DNA from: an alpha proteobacterium SCGC AAA536-G10 | GTDB lineage: Bacteria; Pseudomonadota; Alphaproteobacteria; Puniceispirillales; Marisalimonadaceae | Assembly: GCA_000384615.1 (NCBI GenBank) | Contig: ARQU01000009.1 | Location: forward strand, 25,831-89,830 | Direction of reading: 5' to 3' | Length of the DNA stretch: 64,000 nt | Part shown: positions 26,207 through 37,104 of the stretch, in pieces | Layout: each line of letters begins with the position of its first letter | Position numbering within the stretch: position 1 is the stretch's first letter | Made by a program: the position numbers and the translations under genes | Notes under the pieces: model-generated | Told to the model about the DNA's origin: nothing | Databases searched by the model: none | The model's input: the letters and a program-made list of their open reading frames with translations, nothing else

Positions 26207-27619
26207 TTATAAAATTTTTCCTGGGTTCATTATACCCTTTGGATCAATTTCTTCTTTTATTAATTTCATGAAATTAACAGCAGGACCTAATTCATCGACT
26301 AAGTATTGTTTTTTACCCTGCCCTACTCCATGTTCTCCTGTACATGTTCCATCCATACTAATGGCTCTATGAGCTAATCTCTCTAAAAACCCGTTTGCAA
26401 CATCAACTTCTTTTTGTATCTTAGGATCAATCATTAGCTGAACATGAAAATTACCATCACCAACATGACCAACAATGGGTCCAAACAAATTATTTTTTTC
26501 CATGTCATCTATCGTTTCAGTAATACATTCTGACAATCTTGATATTGGCACACAAACATCCGTAGCAATATAATCCGCATCTGGCCTGCAAGCTTTAACA
26601 GCATAATAAACATCATGCCTAGCCTTCCAAAGTCTATTTCTTTCTTCAATATTTGCATTCCACTCAAAGTTATCACCACCAAAATCTTTGGAAATTTCGT
26701 TAAACAACTCGGATTGTTCTTGCACAGAAGATTTACTTCCATGAAACTCTAATAATAATAATGGTGACTCAGGTAAGTTTAACTTTGAGTAATTATTTAC
26801 AGCTTTAACCTGCGCAATATCTAATAGTTCTATTCTGGCAACTGGAATTCCAGCCTGTATAGTCATAATCACAGCATCCGTTGCATCCTGAACAGACGGA
26901 AAAGTACATCTACCAGCTCCAATTTCTTCAGGAATACCATAAAGTTTAAGTGTAATTTCAGTTATTACACCTAACGTACCTTCAGATCCAACAATTAATC
27001 TTGTCAAATCATATCCAGCAGAACTTTTTCTAGCTCTACTAGCCGTATTTATTATTTCTCCATTTGGCATTACAACTTCTAATGAAATTACATTATCTTT
27101 CATAGTTCCATAACGAACGGCGTTGGTTCCAGAGGCTCTTGTCGATGCCATTCCTCCAATTGAGGCATTGGCACCTGGGTCAATAGGGAAAAACAAACCC
27201 GTATCTCTAAGGTGTGTATTTAGTTGTTCTCTAGTTACACCTGGTTGAACAACAACAGTTGAATCTTCAGGGTGAACTTCAATTATATTATTCAGATTAT
27301 TCATATCTATGGAGATCCCACCAAAATTAGCATTTAGATGACCTTCAAGGGAAGAACCTACTCCAAAAGGTATTATGGGACATCCATATTCATGGCATAT
27401 TTTTACTGTTTTTATTACATCCTCTTTGTTGTAGGCAAAAACAACACCATCAGGCAATTCTGGTTTATGAACTGTTGTTGTACTTGTATGTTGCTCACGA
27501 ACTGATTTAGAAACTGAGAATTGCTGCCCAAACTCTTTTTTTAATGCTTCTACCGCACTATTTGTGTTGTACTCAAATTTTGAGTAAAAAGAGCTGTTTT
27601 TAACATCTAAAATTGTCAC
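26207..27619 (-). CDS. FAD-binding oxidase / D-lactate dehydrogenase (GlcD/Dld-type), paralog B
   Basis: Same motifs as adjacent paralog; HVGDGNFHVQLMID, TCTGEHGVGQGKKQYL. Confidence 0.9.
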   Translation of the reverse strand: MTILDVKNSSFYSKFEYNTNSAVEALKKEFGQQFSVSKSVREQHTSTTTVHKPELPDGVVFAYNKEDVIKTVKICHEYGCPIIPFGVGSSLEGHLNANFGGISIDMNNLNNIIEVHPEDSTVVVQPGVTREQLNTHLRDTGLFFPIDPGANASIGGMASTRASGTNAVRYGTMKDNVISLEVVMPNGEIINTASRARKSSAGYDLTRLIVGSEGTLGVITEITLKLYGIPEEIGAGRCTFPSVQDATDAVIMTIQAGIPVARIELLDIAQVKAVNNYSKLNLPESPLLLLEFHGSKSSVQEQSELFNEISKDFGGDNFEWNANIEERNRLWKARHDVYYAVKACRPDADYIATDVCVPISRLSECITETIDDMEKNNLFGPIVGHVGDGNFHVQLMIDPKIQKEVDVANGFLERLAHRAISMDGTCTGEHGVGQGKKQYLVDELGPAVNFMKLIKEEIDPKGIMNPGKIL

Positions 27620-27753
27620 TAATTAACCTCACATAAGTTTTTCTCAATATCGTATTAATATATTTCAAAATAAAGATTGAGTAAATTATTACATTTTAAT
27701 AAAAATTATATTTGTTATAGTTTTGAACTTCTTGTTAGGAAGCTTACAAAAAA

Positions 27754-28689
27754 ATGTATAATAAAGCTATTTTTTTAGGTGAATGCATGATTGAACTCAA
27801 TGGAGACATTTCTTCATTGGAAAATAAAAGTTCAAAAATGCAAATTAATTTTGGAGGCGACACTTATAATTCTGCAATATATTTTTCAAGACTAGCAAAT
27901 AATAAAACTAATACTTTCTATTCAACTGTACTCGGGAATGACAGTTTTTCTAGAAAAATGATTTTAAGATTTAAAAATGAAAAAATAAAATGTGATTATG
28001 TAAGAACTGATGGAAAAAACCCTCCTGGTTTATATTCAATAGAAATTAATGAAATAGGTGAAAGAAGTTTTTCTTATTGGAGAGATCAATCACCATCGAG
28101 ATACATTTTTTTAGGGTCAAAAGGAAAAAAACTAGCTAGAGAAATAAAAAATGCAGATGTTTTTTATTATACTGGTATTTCTGCCGGTATTCTTGATGCA
28201 AAACAAAAAAAGGATTTAATACATATAGGATCCACTGCAGTTACATGTGGATTTGATTTTAATTATAGGTCCCAATTACATAATGATAAGAAAGTGTCAC
28301 AATTATTATTTAAAAAAATTAGTGAAAATGTAGATATCAACTTTGTATCTTTTGATGACGTTAAAGAGTTATTTGATATTAAAAATCCATATGAAGTTTT
28401 TGAAATATTAAATGACAAAAAAAATCTAATTCTTATAAGATACAAGGACTCAATTATTTTTAAAAACAAACAAGAAATAATAAAAACTGTTAAAGTTCAT
28501 CATGGAGAGGTGGTTGATACAACAGCGGCAGGTGACGCATTCAATGGATCTTTCCTTGCTTTAATAAATAACGATAAAAATATTTCAATAGAAGAAAATA
28601 TATTAAAGTCCCACTCTGTTACTAGAGAAGTGATAAAGCATAAAGGCGCTATTATTTCCAATAAAAATATGCCTAAAATAAATACTTAA
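27754..28689 (+). CDS. kdgK: PfkB family sugar kinase, 2-keto-3-deoxygluconate kinase-like
   Basis: FLGECMIELNG, NFGGDTYNSAIYFSRL, VDTTAAGDAFNGSFLA. Confidence 0.82.
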   Translation: MYNKAIFLGECMIELNGDISSLENKSSKMQINFGGDTYNSAIYFSRLANNKTNTFYSTVLGNDSFSRKMILRFKNEKIKCDYVRTDGKNPPGLYSIEINEIGERSFSYWRDQSPSRYIFLGSKGKKLAREIKNADVFYYTGISAGILDAKQKKDLIHIGSTAVTCGFDFNYRSQLHNDKKVSQLLFKKISENVDINFVSFDDVKELFDIKNPYEVFEILNDKKNLILIRYKDSIIFKNKQEIIKTVKVHHGEVVDTTAAGDAFNGSFLALINNDKNISIEENILKSHSVTREVIKHKGAIISNKNMPKINT

Positions 28690-28705
28690 ATAAGGAATAA
28701 ATAAA

Positions 28706-29641
28706 ATGGACAAAAACTTACTTATAATGACAGAAATGCCTGAATATTTTGTAAGTCTGGCAGATAAAAACTTCAATACTTATAAATTGTGGTTAAACAA
28801 AAATGAAGATGATTACTTATCTGAAATTAGAACAGACATGGATGCAATTGCCGTTATGGGAGGTTATAAAATTACACCTGAGTTAATGAAAAGTATGCCT
28901 AATTTAAAAATAATTGCCTGTTATGGTGTAGGTTATGACGCAATAGATATAAATTATGCTAAAAGCCTAGGTATAAAAGTCACTAATACACCTGAAGTAC
29001 TTAATGACGAAGTGGCAGACACAGCTATTGCACTAATGCTATGTGTCTATAAAAAAATTGTAGATGCAGATAGTTTTGCTAGAAACAACTCTTGGCTTAA
29101 TGGAGATTTTCCATTAACAAAAAAATTTAGTGGTACTAAATTAGGTATTGTTGGAATGGGTAGAATTGGAAAAACAATAGCAAAAAGAGCTGAAGCCTTT
29201 GACTGCAAAATTTCTTATCACTCTAGAAACAAAAAAGATGTAAAATATAAATATTTCACTGACTTAAATCAGTTGGCTAAAGAAGTTGATACTCTATGTG
29301 TTATTACACCAGGTGGAAAAGAAACAGAAAAATTAATTAATAAAGAAGTTCTTAGTAGCCTAGGCAAAAATGGCGTAATTATTAATGTAGCAAGGGGGTC
29401 AGTAATTGATCAAGATGAACTGATTTATAGCCTTGAAAACAATCTTATTTTAGCAGCGGGATTAGATGTTTACACTAATGAGCCTAATATCCCAGAAAAA
29501 TTAATAAATCTTAAAAATACTGTTTTATTACCTCATATAGCATCTGGAACAGTTGAAACTAGAAATGCTATGGGACAATTAGTATTTGATAATATAAAAA
29601 ATTATTTTGAAAATAAATCTCTTATATCAGAAGTAGTATAA
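28706..29641 (+). CDS. D-isomer specific 2-hydroxyacid dehydrogenase (hydroxypyruvate/glyoxylate reductase-like)
   Basis: LGIVGMGRIGKTIAKRAEAFDCKISYHSRN, NVARGSVIDQDEL, LPHIASGTVETR. Confidence 0.9.
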   Translation: MDKNLLIMTEMPEYFVSLADKNFNTYKLWLNKNEDDYLSEIRTDMDAIAVMGGYKITPELMKSMPNLKIIACYGVGYDAIDINYAKSLGIKVTNTPEVLNDEVADTAIALMLCVYKKIVDADSFARNNSWLNGDFPLTKKFSGTKLGIVGMGRIGKTIAKRAEAFDCKISYHSRNKKDVKYKYFTDLNQLAKEVDTLCVITPGGKETEKLINKEVLSSLGKNGVIINVARGSVIDQDELIYSLENNLILAAGLDVYTNEPNIPEKLINLKNTVLLPHIASGTVETRNAMGQLVFDNIKNYFENKSLISEVV

Positions 29642-29648
29642 AAATATT

Positions 29649-30533
29649 CTAATTTTGGGGTAATTTTATTCCAGCATTTCTAGCATATATTTTTGCAACT
29701 GCAGCATCATCTTCTTGTCCTAAACCTGAGCCTGCAGCGGAAATAAACTGTTGTAACGCTGCAGCAGTCAAGGGAGCAGAAAAATTTGAATTTTTAGCTA
29801 TATCTAAAACTATACCTAGATCCTTTGGCCAAATATTGATCGAAGATTTTGGGGAATAATCATTATCTATAATATGAGGCGTTCTGTTCTCAAGCATCCA
29901 AGAGGTCCCAGCACATTTCGAGATAACTTCTAAAAACCTTTTTGGATCAATTCCTTGCGTTATACCAAATGTAATAGCCTCAGCCATTGCAGCAATATGA
30001 ACACCCGCAAGCATTTGATTAACTGCTTTCATAGCAGAACCTGATCCGACATGTTCCCCAAATTCGAAGACTGTTTCTGAAGTGCAGTCTAAAATAGGCT
30101 TAGCAACCTCAAAAGCTTTTTGGCTACCTGAAATCATATAGGATAACTTACCCTCAGCTGATTTTTTTGATCCTCCAGAAATTGGAGCGTCCAAATATAA
30201 AAGTCCTTTATCATTACAAGATGATGCCATTTCTTTTGCAAAATCTGGAGATACAGTAGTGCAAACCATAATAAGAGTGTTTTTCATTAGTTTATCTGAA
30301 ATACCGTTTTGGCCAAAAATAATTTCCCTTGTTTGTTTCTCATTTAGAACAACTATAATTACTGCTTGTAAGTCTTGAAAAGGGATATCAGCATCAAACC
30401 CACCTCCTTCAACAAATCTCTTCTGTTGCACTGGGTTTTTATCTTGTCCATAAACCTTGTAGCCTGAACGATGTAGAGTTTGAGCTATTCCATAACCCAT
30501 AGAACCTAAACCAAAAACTAATATTTTTTTCAT
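29649..30533 (-). CDS. NAD-binding 3-hydroxyisobutyrate dehydrogenase family, LtnD-like
   Basis: ILVFGLGSMGYGIAQTLHRSGYKVYGQD, LYLDAPISGGSKKSAEGKLSYMISG, GSGSAMKAVNQMLAGVHIAAMAEA. Confidence 0.85.
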   Translation of the reverse strand: MKKILVFGLGSMGYGIAQTLHRSGYKVYGQDKNPVQQKRFVEGGGFDADIPFQDLQAVIIVVLNEKQTREIIFGQNGISDKLMKNTLIMVCTTVSPDFAKEMASSCNDKGLLYLDAPISGGSKKSAEGKLSYMISGSQKAFEVAKPILDCTSETVFEFGEHVGSGSAMKAVNQMLAGVHIAAMAEAITFGITQGIDPKRFLEVISKCAGTSWMLENRTPHIIDNDYSPKSSINIWPKDLGIVLDIAKNSNFSAPLTAAALQQFISAAGSGLGQEDDAAVAKIYARNAGIKLPQN

Positions 30534-30547
30534 AAAAAATCTTTAAT

Positions 30548-30901
30548 CTACATCGAACATTTTGCAAGAATTGAAGCTTTTTCTAGTGCTTCATATTCAC
30601 CTTTTAATCTTGCGTATTCTGCTTCTTCTTCTTTTGTTCCTCCCAAGAAAAAAACAGCTGGCCAAAATAAAATTAATGAAACACCCGTTGCAACTTTATC
30701 ATTTTCATTATTCTTATCAAGTTTGCCCGTAAGGGATCTTACTTTCCCAGCCACTCTCTGCATTTCTGCTATAATTTGATCACAATCATAATTTGAATAT
30801 TGCTGAGGTGAGACATATTGGGCAACAATATCTTTTGAAGAATTAGAACAAGAAGTTAAAAAACTTATTGAAATAATATAAATTAAAATTTTCTTAAACA
30901 T
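30548..30901 (-). CDS. Small lipoprotein of unknown function
   Basis: Lipobox FLTSCSNS; 117 aa. Confidence 0.75.
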   Translation of the reverse strand: MFKKILIYIISISFLTSCSNSSKDIVAQYVSPQQYSNYDCDQIIAEMQRVAGKVRSLTGKLDKNNENDKVATGVSLILFWPAVFFLGGTKEEEAEYARLKGEYEALEKASILAKCSM

Positions 30902-30915
30902 TTTTATCCTCTTTT

Positions 30916-32697
30916 TTAATGATTATCTCTAGGTAAAGTTTTTCTAACCTTTTGATATTTTACAGCGTTTTCAAGAACAGCTCCGTCAGATAATTCTCCA
31001 ACAAATTTTCTTTGAATTTCTTGCCATGGTGTTTGACTTTCAGGATATGGTGGAACACCGTCTTTCTTTCTTAATTCTATTTCTTCGTCACTAACTAACA
31101 TGTTTGCTGTACATTTATTTAAATCTATTACTACCGTATCACCAGTTCTTAACCAAGCCAAGCCACCTCCAGTTGCACTCTCTGGAGAAGCATTTAGAAT
31201 TGAAGGGCTTCCTGATGTTCCAGATTGTCTTCCATCTCCAATGCAAGGTAATTCGGTAATGCCTTTTTTTATTAGTTCATCAGATGGCTGCATGTTTACC
31301 ACTTCAGCAGACCCAGGCCAACCTATAGGTCCAGCACCTCTAATAACTAAGATTGAATTTTCATTCATATCTAAACTTTTATCATTTAAACGGTCGTGAT
31401 AATCCTCAGAACCCTCAAAAACTATAACTTTACCTTCTAGTATCCCTTCTTTGCCAGGGCGGTTTAAAAATTTATCTTTAAAGCTTTTTGAAATAACAGA
31501 TGTTTTCATTATTGCTGCACTAAAAAGGTTACCTTTTAAAACAATAAAGCCTGCTTTTTGTTTCATTGGATTTTTAAAAGGGGTAATAACCTTTTCATCT
31601 TTAATTTTAATACCCTTTAAATTTTCAGACAATTTTTTACCCGTCACCGTCATTACGTCTCCATGAAGCTTGTCATAACTTAAAAGCTCTGACATTATGG
31701 CCGCCGTTCCTCCAGCTCTGTGATAACTTTCACATAAATACTCACCTGCCGGCTGTATGTTTGCCATTAACGGTATGTCGTAACCTACTTTTTGCCATGC
31801 TTCAGTTTCTAATTCCACTCCTATATGTCTTGCAATTGCAGTAATGTGAATTTGAGCATTAGTAGAGCCTCCAATAGCTGAGTTTACAGTAATAGCATTT
31901 TCAAAAGCCTCTCTGGTCATAACTTGTGAGGGCGATAAATCGTCTTTAACCATATCAACAATTCTAAGACCAGTTTTGTACGCCATCTGCCCTCGTTCTC
32001 TATATGGTGCAGGAATATTAGCATTACCTGTTAAACTCATTCCTAATGCTTCAGCCAGAGAATTCATTGTTGAAGCAGTTCCCATTGTATTACAATGTCC
32101 ATCTGATGGCGCTGAGCTTGTTACAATATCTATAAATTGTTCATAGTCTATTCTGCCTGCTGCTAGTTCAACTCTACTATCCCAAACAGCTGTACCAGAA
32201 CCCGCAAGTTTGCCATTATGCCATCCGTCTAACATTGGTCCACCATTAAGAACAATCGCAGGAAGATCAACAGTTGCTGCCGCCATTAAACAAGACGGAG
32301 TTGTTTTATCACAGCCTGTCATTAAAACTACACCATCTAAAGGATAACCGTGAAGAATTTCAACTAATCCTAAATATGCTAAGTTTCTATCAACTGCTGC
32401 AGTTGGTCTCTTAAGGGTTTCTTGAATAGGATGGACAGGAAATTCAAAGGCTATTCCTCCTGCACTTCTTATTCCCTCTCTAACTCTTTCTGCTAACTTT
32501 ATATGTACTCTATTACAAGGAGATATATCTGAACCTGTTTGTGCAATTCCAATGATAGGGTTACCTGATCTCAACTCTTCTGGCGTAAGTCCAAAGTTCA
32601 TTGATCTTTCAAGATATAAAGCAGTCATTCCAGGATTAGTCGGATTATCAAACCATTGTTGACTTCGATATTTTGGATTGAAATTTTTATCTGACAT
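30916..32697 (-). CDS. IlvD/Edd family sugar-acid dehydratase
   Basis: [77 protein letters not shown]; start chosen at MSDKNFNPK. Confidence 0.9.
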   Translation of the reverse strand: MSDKNFNPKYRSQQWFDNPTNPGMTALYLERSMNFGLTPEELRSGNPIIGIAQTGSDISPCNRVHIKLAERVREGIRSAGGIAFEFPVHPIQETLKRPTAAVDRNLAYLGLVEILHGYPLDGVVLMTGCDKTTPSCLMAAATVDLPAIVLNGGPMLDGWHNGKLAGSGTAVWDSRVELAAGRIDYEQFIDIVTSSAPSDGHCNTMGTASTMNSLAEALGMSLTGNANIPAPYRERGQMAYKTGLRIVDMVKDDLSPSQVMTREAFENAITVNSAIGGSTNAQIHITAIARHIGVELETEAWQKVGYDIPLMANIQPAGEYLCESYHRAGGTAAIMSELLSYDKLHGDVMTVTGKKLSENLKGIKIKDEKVITPFKNPMKQKAGFIVLKGNLFSAAIMKTSVISKSFKDKFLNRPGKEGILEGKVIVFEGSEDYHDRLNDKSLDMNENSILVIRGAGPIGWPGSAEVVNMQPSDELIKKGITELPCIGDGRQSGTSGSPSILNASPESATGGGLAWLRTGDTVVIDLNKCTANMLVSDEEIELRKKDGVPPYPESQTPWQEIQRKFVGELSDGAVLENAVKYQKVRKTLPRDNH

Positions 32698-32885
32698 AAC
32701 TTTTCTCCCAAGTAAAATTTTAAAGTTTAACAAATAATAAAATATATAATTTAATTTAAAATAGTGTGAATATTTTACATTATTTATTTTAAATTTTAAG
32801 AATATTGTTAATATCATACTTGATTTTAAAAAAATCGAAAAGATAATTTCAGTTTTTATTTTTTATAATGTGGGAGGTTATAAAT

Positions 32886-34409
32886 ATGTCTAATAGTGAG
32901 AAATTAACTGTTAAACTTAATAATAATGATAATGTTGCTACTGCTTTAAGGGAGATAGGCGTAGGTGAAACCACACAGAACCTTGAAAGCATTAACAAAA
33001 TCCCAAAAGGCCATAAAATAGCTCTTAGAAAAATTAATAAAGGTGAGAAAATAATCAAATATGATCAACTTATTGGTGTTGCTAGCAAAGAAATTCTAGC
33101 TGGAGACCATGTTCACGTTGAAAATACTGATTTCAAATCAACTGATCATGATTATGAGTTTTCAACATCTATTAAGTTACCAAATATGATTGAACCTGAA
33201 AAAAGACCTACTTTTAAAGGTTACAAACGACAAAACGGCAAAGTTGGAACTAGAAATTATATAGGTATCCTTACATCAGTTAATTGCTCTGCGACAGCTG
33301 CAAAAAATATTGCAGAATTTTTTACAGAAGACAAATTACATCTATATCCAAATGTTGATGGGGTTGTTTCATTTACTCATGGTACTGGTTGTGGAATGGC
33401 AGATTCTGGCGATGGCTTTGATGCTCTTCAAAGAGTTCTTTTAGGCTATATCCAACATCCTAATTTAGCCGGAATTTTGTTAATTGGCTTAGGATGTGAG
33501 GCAAACCAAATAAAATTTCTTTTAGATGCTTTTGACTTACATGAAAATCCATTTTTTAAAACAATGACACTACAGGATATGGGTGGACTTAGAAAAACAA
33601 TTAAAGCAGGAATAAAATGCATAGATGACATGCTACCAGAAGTAAATTTGATAGAACGAACAGAGCAATCAGTAGAACATCTTAGCGTTGCGCTTCAATG
33701 TGGAGGGTCTGATGCTTGGTCAGGAATAACCTCAAATCCATCACTTGGTCATGCCGCAGACTTATTAGTAAAAAATGGTGGCACAGCTATTTTGGCTGAA
33801 ACACCTGAGATTTACGGCGCTGAACACATGTTAACTAGAAGGGCGATCTCTCCAGAAGTTGGAAAAAAACTTGTTGACAGAATTTTGTGGTGGGAAGATT
33901 ACGTTACAAGAAATAAAGGAAGTTTAAATAACAATCCGTCACCTGGTAATAAGGCTGGTGGTTTGACCACTATATTGGAAAAGTCACTAGGAGCAGCTGC
34001 TAAAGGGGGAACAACTCCATTAAACGATGTTCTTTTGTACGCCCAACAAGCTGAAAAAAAAGGTTTTTTATTTATGGATAGTCCTGGGTATGATCCTGCG
34101 TCTGTTACTGGGCAAATAGCAAGTGGTTGTAATGTAGTTACTTTTACAACTGGAAGAGGTTCTTGCTTTGGTTGCAAACCTTCTCCATCTATAAAAATAG
34201 CTACAAATACAGAGATGTATAATAATATGGTTGAAGATATGGATGTTAACGCAGGAAAAGTAATAACTGATAATAAAAGTATTGAAGACGTTGGTCAGGA
34301 AATTTTTGATTTAATAGTCAGGGTAGCTTCAGGTGAAAAATCAAAGTCTGAGTATCAAGGTCTTGGAGACTTAGAGTTTGTACCTTGGCAAATTGGAGCA
34401 ACAATGTGA
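32886..34409 (+). CDS. UxaA/altronate dehydratase family
   Basis: SAF-like N-terminus and catalytic domain: FKGYKRQNGKVGTRNYIGILTSVNCSATAA, LIGLGCEANQI, LQCGGSDAWSGITSNP; start after GGGAGG. Confidence 0.9.
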   Translation: MSNSEKLTVKLNNNDNVATALREIGVGETTQNLESINKIPKGHKIALRKINKGEKIIKYDQLIGVASKEILAGDHVHVENTDFKSTDHDYEFSTSIKLPNMIEPEKRPTFKGYKRQNGKVGTRNYIGILTSVNCSATAAKNIAEFFTEDKLHLYPNVDGVVSFTHGTGCGMADSGDGFDALQRVLLGYIQHPNLAGILLIGLGCEANQIKFLLDAFDLHENPFFKTMTLQDMGGLRKTIKAGIKCIDDMLPEVNLIERTEQSVEHLSVALQCGGSDAWSGITSNPSLGHAADLLVKNGGTAILAETPEIYGAEHMLTRRAISPEVGKKLVDRILWWEDYVTRNKGSLNNNPSPGNKAGGLTTILEKSLGAAAKGGTTPLNDVLLYAQQAEKKGFLFMDSPGYDPASVTGQIASGCNVVTFTTGRGSCFGCKPSPSIKIATNTEMYNNMVEDMDVNAGKVITDNKSIEDVGQEIFDLIVRVASGEKSKSEYQGLGDLEFVPWQIGATM

Positions 34410-34418
34410 GGAATTTTT

Positions 34419-35153
34419 ATGATTGATTTGAAAGGTAAAACTGCCCTTTTAACTGCATCTGGTCAGGGCATTGGGAAAGCTACCGCTAGAGCATTCTCTG
34501 AGGCTGGTGCGTACGTTATTGCTACGGATATAAATCGTGAAACATTATCTTCTTTAGATAAGATTGTGGATGAAACCCATATACTTGATGTAACAGACAA
34601 TAATGCAGTTAAAAACTTAATCTGGTCAATCAAAGAACCTGATATACTATTTAACTGTGCTGGAATTGTCCATAATGGAACAATTTTAGAATCTACTGAT
34701 GATGACTGGGATTTTGCTTTTAAACTTAATGGCAAAGCAATGTATCACATGATTAAAGAAGTTATACCGATAATGATAAAAAAAGGAGGAGGATCGATTG
34801 TTAATATAGCTTCTGTTGCATCATCTCTAAAAGGTATTCCAAACCGTTTTATTTATAGTGCATCAAAAGCCGCTGTTTTAGGTTTAACTAAGTCTGTTGC
34901 TGCGGACTATATTACCCAAGGCATAAGATGCAATGCCATATGTCCTGGTACAATAAATAGTCCATCACTAGAGCAAAGATTATCCGATATGGGTGATTAT
35001 GAAAAAGCAAGGAAGGAATTTGTTGCCCGACAACCGATGGGAAGAATTGGAGAGGCAGAGGAAGTGGCAAACCTTGCAGTTTATTTAGCAAGTGATGCCT
35101 CCGCTTTTACAACCGGTCAATTTCACATTATAGATGGTGGAATATGTACTTAA
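34419..35153 (+). CDS. SDR family oxidoreductase (2-keto-3-deoxy-L-fuconate dehydrogenase-like)
   Basis: GKTALLTASGQGIGKATARAFSEAGA, YSASKAAVLGLTKSVAADY, CPGTINSPSLEQRL. Confidence 0.85.
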   Translation: MIDLKGKTALLTASGQGIGKATARAFSEAGAYVIATDINRETLSSLDKIVDETHILDVTDNNAVKNLIWSIKEPDILFNCAGIVHNGTILESTDDDWDFAFKLNGKAMYHMIKEVIPIMIKKGGGSIVNIASVASSLKGIPNRFIYSASKAAVLGLTKSVAADYITQGIRCNAICPGTINSPSLEQRLSDMGDYEKARKEFVARQPMGRIGEAEEVANLAVYLASDASAFTTGQFHIIDGGICT

Positions 35154-35204
35154 GAAAATGTCATATTAAGAAAAAGTATTAATTGTAAAAAGGAGGAGAA
35201 TAAA

Positions 35205-36047
35205 ATGAAATTGTTACGTCATGGAGCTTTTGGAAAAGAAAAACCAGGTATTCTTGATCAAAATGGTTCTATAAGGGATTTGTCTGAGCATTTACCAGAT
35301 ATTAATGGAGAAACTATAAGTGAAAATAGTTTAAAAAAAATTTCTTCAATAGATTTATCTTCTCTACCAATTGTATCTGATGATACGAGACTAGGTGCAT
35401 GTGTTGGTAATGTTGGCAAGTTTCTATGTATTGGATTAAATTATTCTGATCATGCAGCGGAAAGCGGCATGGCTGTTCCTAGTGAGCCTATCCTTTTTTC
35501 AAAAGCTACTTCTGCAATTGTCGGTCCAAATGATAATATTGAAATACCAAGAAATTCGGTTGAGACTGATTGGGAAGTAGAACTTGGCATAATTATTGGA
35601 AAAAAAGCCAAATATATAAATGAGAATGATGCGGATGATTATATCGCTGGCTACTGCCTAGTAAATGACGTCTCTGAAAGAGAGTTTCAATTAAAAAAAG
35701 AAGGTCAGTGGACTAAAGGAAAGTCATGCGACACTTTTGGACCTACAGGACCTTACTTAGTTACAAAAGATGAGATAGCTGACGTACAAAAATTAAAAAT
35801 GTATTTGGATGTTAATGGACAGAGAATGCAAGATGGTTCTACAAATACTATGATATTTTCAGCTAGATATATTGTATATTACTTATCTCAATTTATGAGC
35901 CTTAATCCCGGAGATATTATTGCTACTGGAACTCCTCCTGGGGTAGGAGGTGGAATGAAACCACCAGTATTTTTAAAAGCTGGGGATAAAATGAAGCTTG
36001 GAATTGAAGGTCTTGGTGAGCAAAACCAAGTTTGTATTCAAGGATAA
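35205..36047 (+). CDS. Fumarylacetoacetate hydrolase family (2,4-diketo-3-deoxy sugar-acid hydrolase-like)
   Basis: CIGLNYSDHAAESGMAVPSEPILFSKATSAIVGPND, DWEVELGIIIGKKAKYI, GTPPGVGGGMKPPVFLKAGDKM. Confidence 0.88.
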   Translation: MKLLRHGAFGKEKPGILDQNGSIRDLSEHLPDINGETISENSLKKISSIDLSSLPIVSDDTRLGACVGNVGKFLCIGLNYSDHAAESGMAVPSEPILFSKATSAIVGPNDNIEIPRNSVETDWEVELGIIIGKKAKYINENDADDYIAGYCLVNDVSEREFQLKKEGQWTKGKSCDTFGPTGPYLVTKDEIADVQKLKMYLDVNGQRMQDGSTNTMIFSARYIVYYLSQFMSLNPGDIIATGTPPGVGGGMKPPVFLKAGDKMKLGIEGLGEQNQVCIQG

Positions 36048-36056
36048 ATATAGTTA

Positions 36057-37070
36057 ATGAACAGATTAAGCAATAGAACTAAAGCTGCAATTATTTATGA
36101 AAAAGGTACACCAGACGTTTTTAAATGGGAAGAAGTTGAAGTTCCAAATCCAACTAACAAAGAAGTACGTTTAAAAAATACTGCTATAGGTGTGAATTAT
36201 ATTGATACCTATCACAGACGCGGTATGCCTCATCCCTGGCCAGTTCCAGAGCTGCCAATTGTTTTAGGAATTGAAGGAGTGAGTGTCGTAGAAGAATTAG
36301 GTGCTGATGTAAACGAGTTTTCAATCGGTGACAGAGTTGCCTACGCTCTTCCTCCACATGGCGCATACAGCGAAGAAAGAGTGTATCCCGTTGACAAATT
36401 AATAAAAGTGCCTGATTCATTATCTCATGTTTCTGATCAGGATCTTGCTGCATTAATGTTAAAAGGATTAACAGCTCAATTTCTTCTTAAAAGAACATAT
36501 TCCGTTAAATCACGAGATGTTATTTTAGTTCACGCTGCAGCCGGTGGAATGGGTCTTATATTATGTCAATGGGCTAAGTATCTAGGTGCTACGGTTATTG
36601 GAACTGTTAGTTCAGAACAGAAAGCAGAACAAGCAAAAAAAGCTGGAGCTGAACATGTTGTTATTCATTCTGAAGGAGATTTTGTTAAAAAGGTTCTAGA
36701 AGTTACAAATGGTGAAGGATGCCCAGTTGTATATGAATCAATAGGAAAGGATACCTTTAGAAGATCCATGGAATGCCTGCAACCCATGGGAATGCTTGCT
36801 GCATATGGTCATGCCTCAGGTGCTCCAGACCCAGTTGATGTTGTGGAATTGGGTACGAAAGGTTCACTTTTTCTAACCAGACCAGCTATAATGCATTATA
36901 TGGCTAAAAGAGAGGATTTAATATCGAGTGCGAATGATCTATTCAATGTAATTGAAAAAGGTGTCTTAAAATCAAATGTCAACCATACATACCCTTTGAG
37001 TGAGGTTGGTAAAGCTCATCGTGCAATAGAGAATAAAGAAACAACTGGAGCCACAGTATTAATTCCCTAA
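36057..37070 (+). CDS. Quinone oxidoreductase (QOR-type MDR)
   Basis: VGVNYIDTYHRRGMP, VHAAAGGMGLILCQWAKYLGATVIGTVSS. Confidence 0.9.
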   Translation: MNRLSNRTKAAIIYEKGTPDVFKWEEVEVPNPTNKEVRLKNTAIGVNYIDTYHRRGMPHPWPVPELPIVLGIEGVSVVEELGADVNEFSIGDRVAYALPPHGAYSEERVYPVDKLIKVPDSLSHVSDQDLAALMLKGLTAQFLLKRTYSVKSRDVILVHAAAGGMGLILCQWAKYLGATVIGTVSSEQKAEQAKKAGAEHVVIHSEGDFVKKVLEVTNGEGCPVVYESIGKDTFRRSMECLQPMGMLAAYGHASGAPDPVDVVELGTKGSLFLTRPAIMHYMAKREDLISSANDLFNVIEKGVLKSNVNHTYPLSEVGKAHRAIENKETTGATVLIP

Positions 37071-37104
37071 ATATTTTTTAATAAATCAATGTGCGTACAA
37101 TAAC

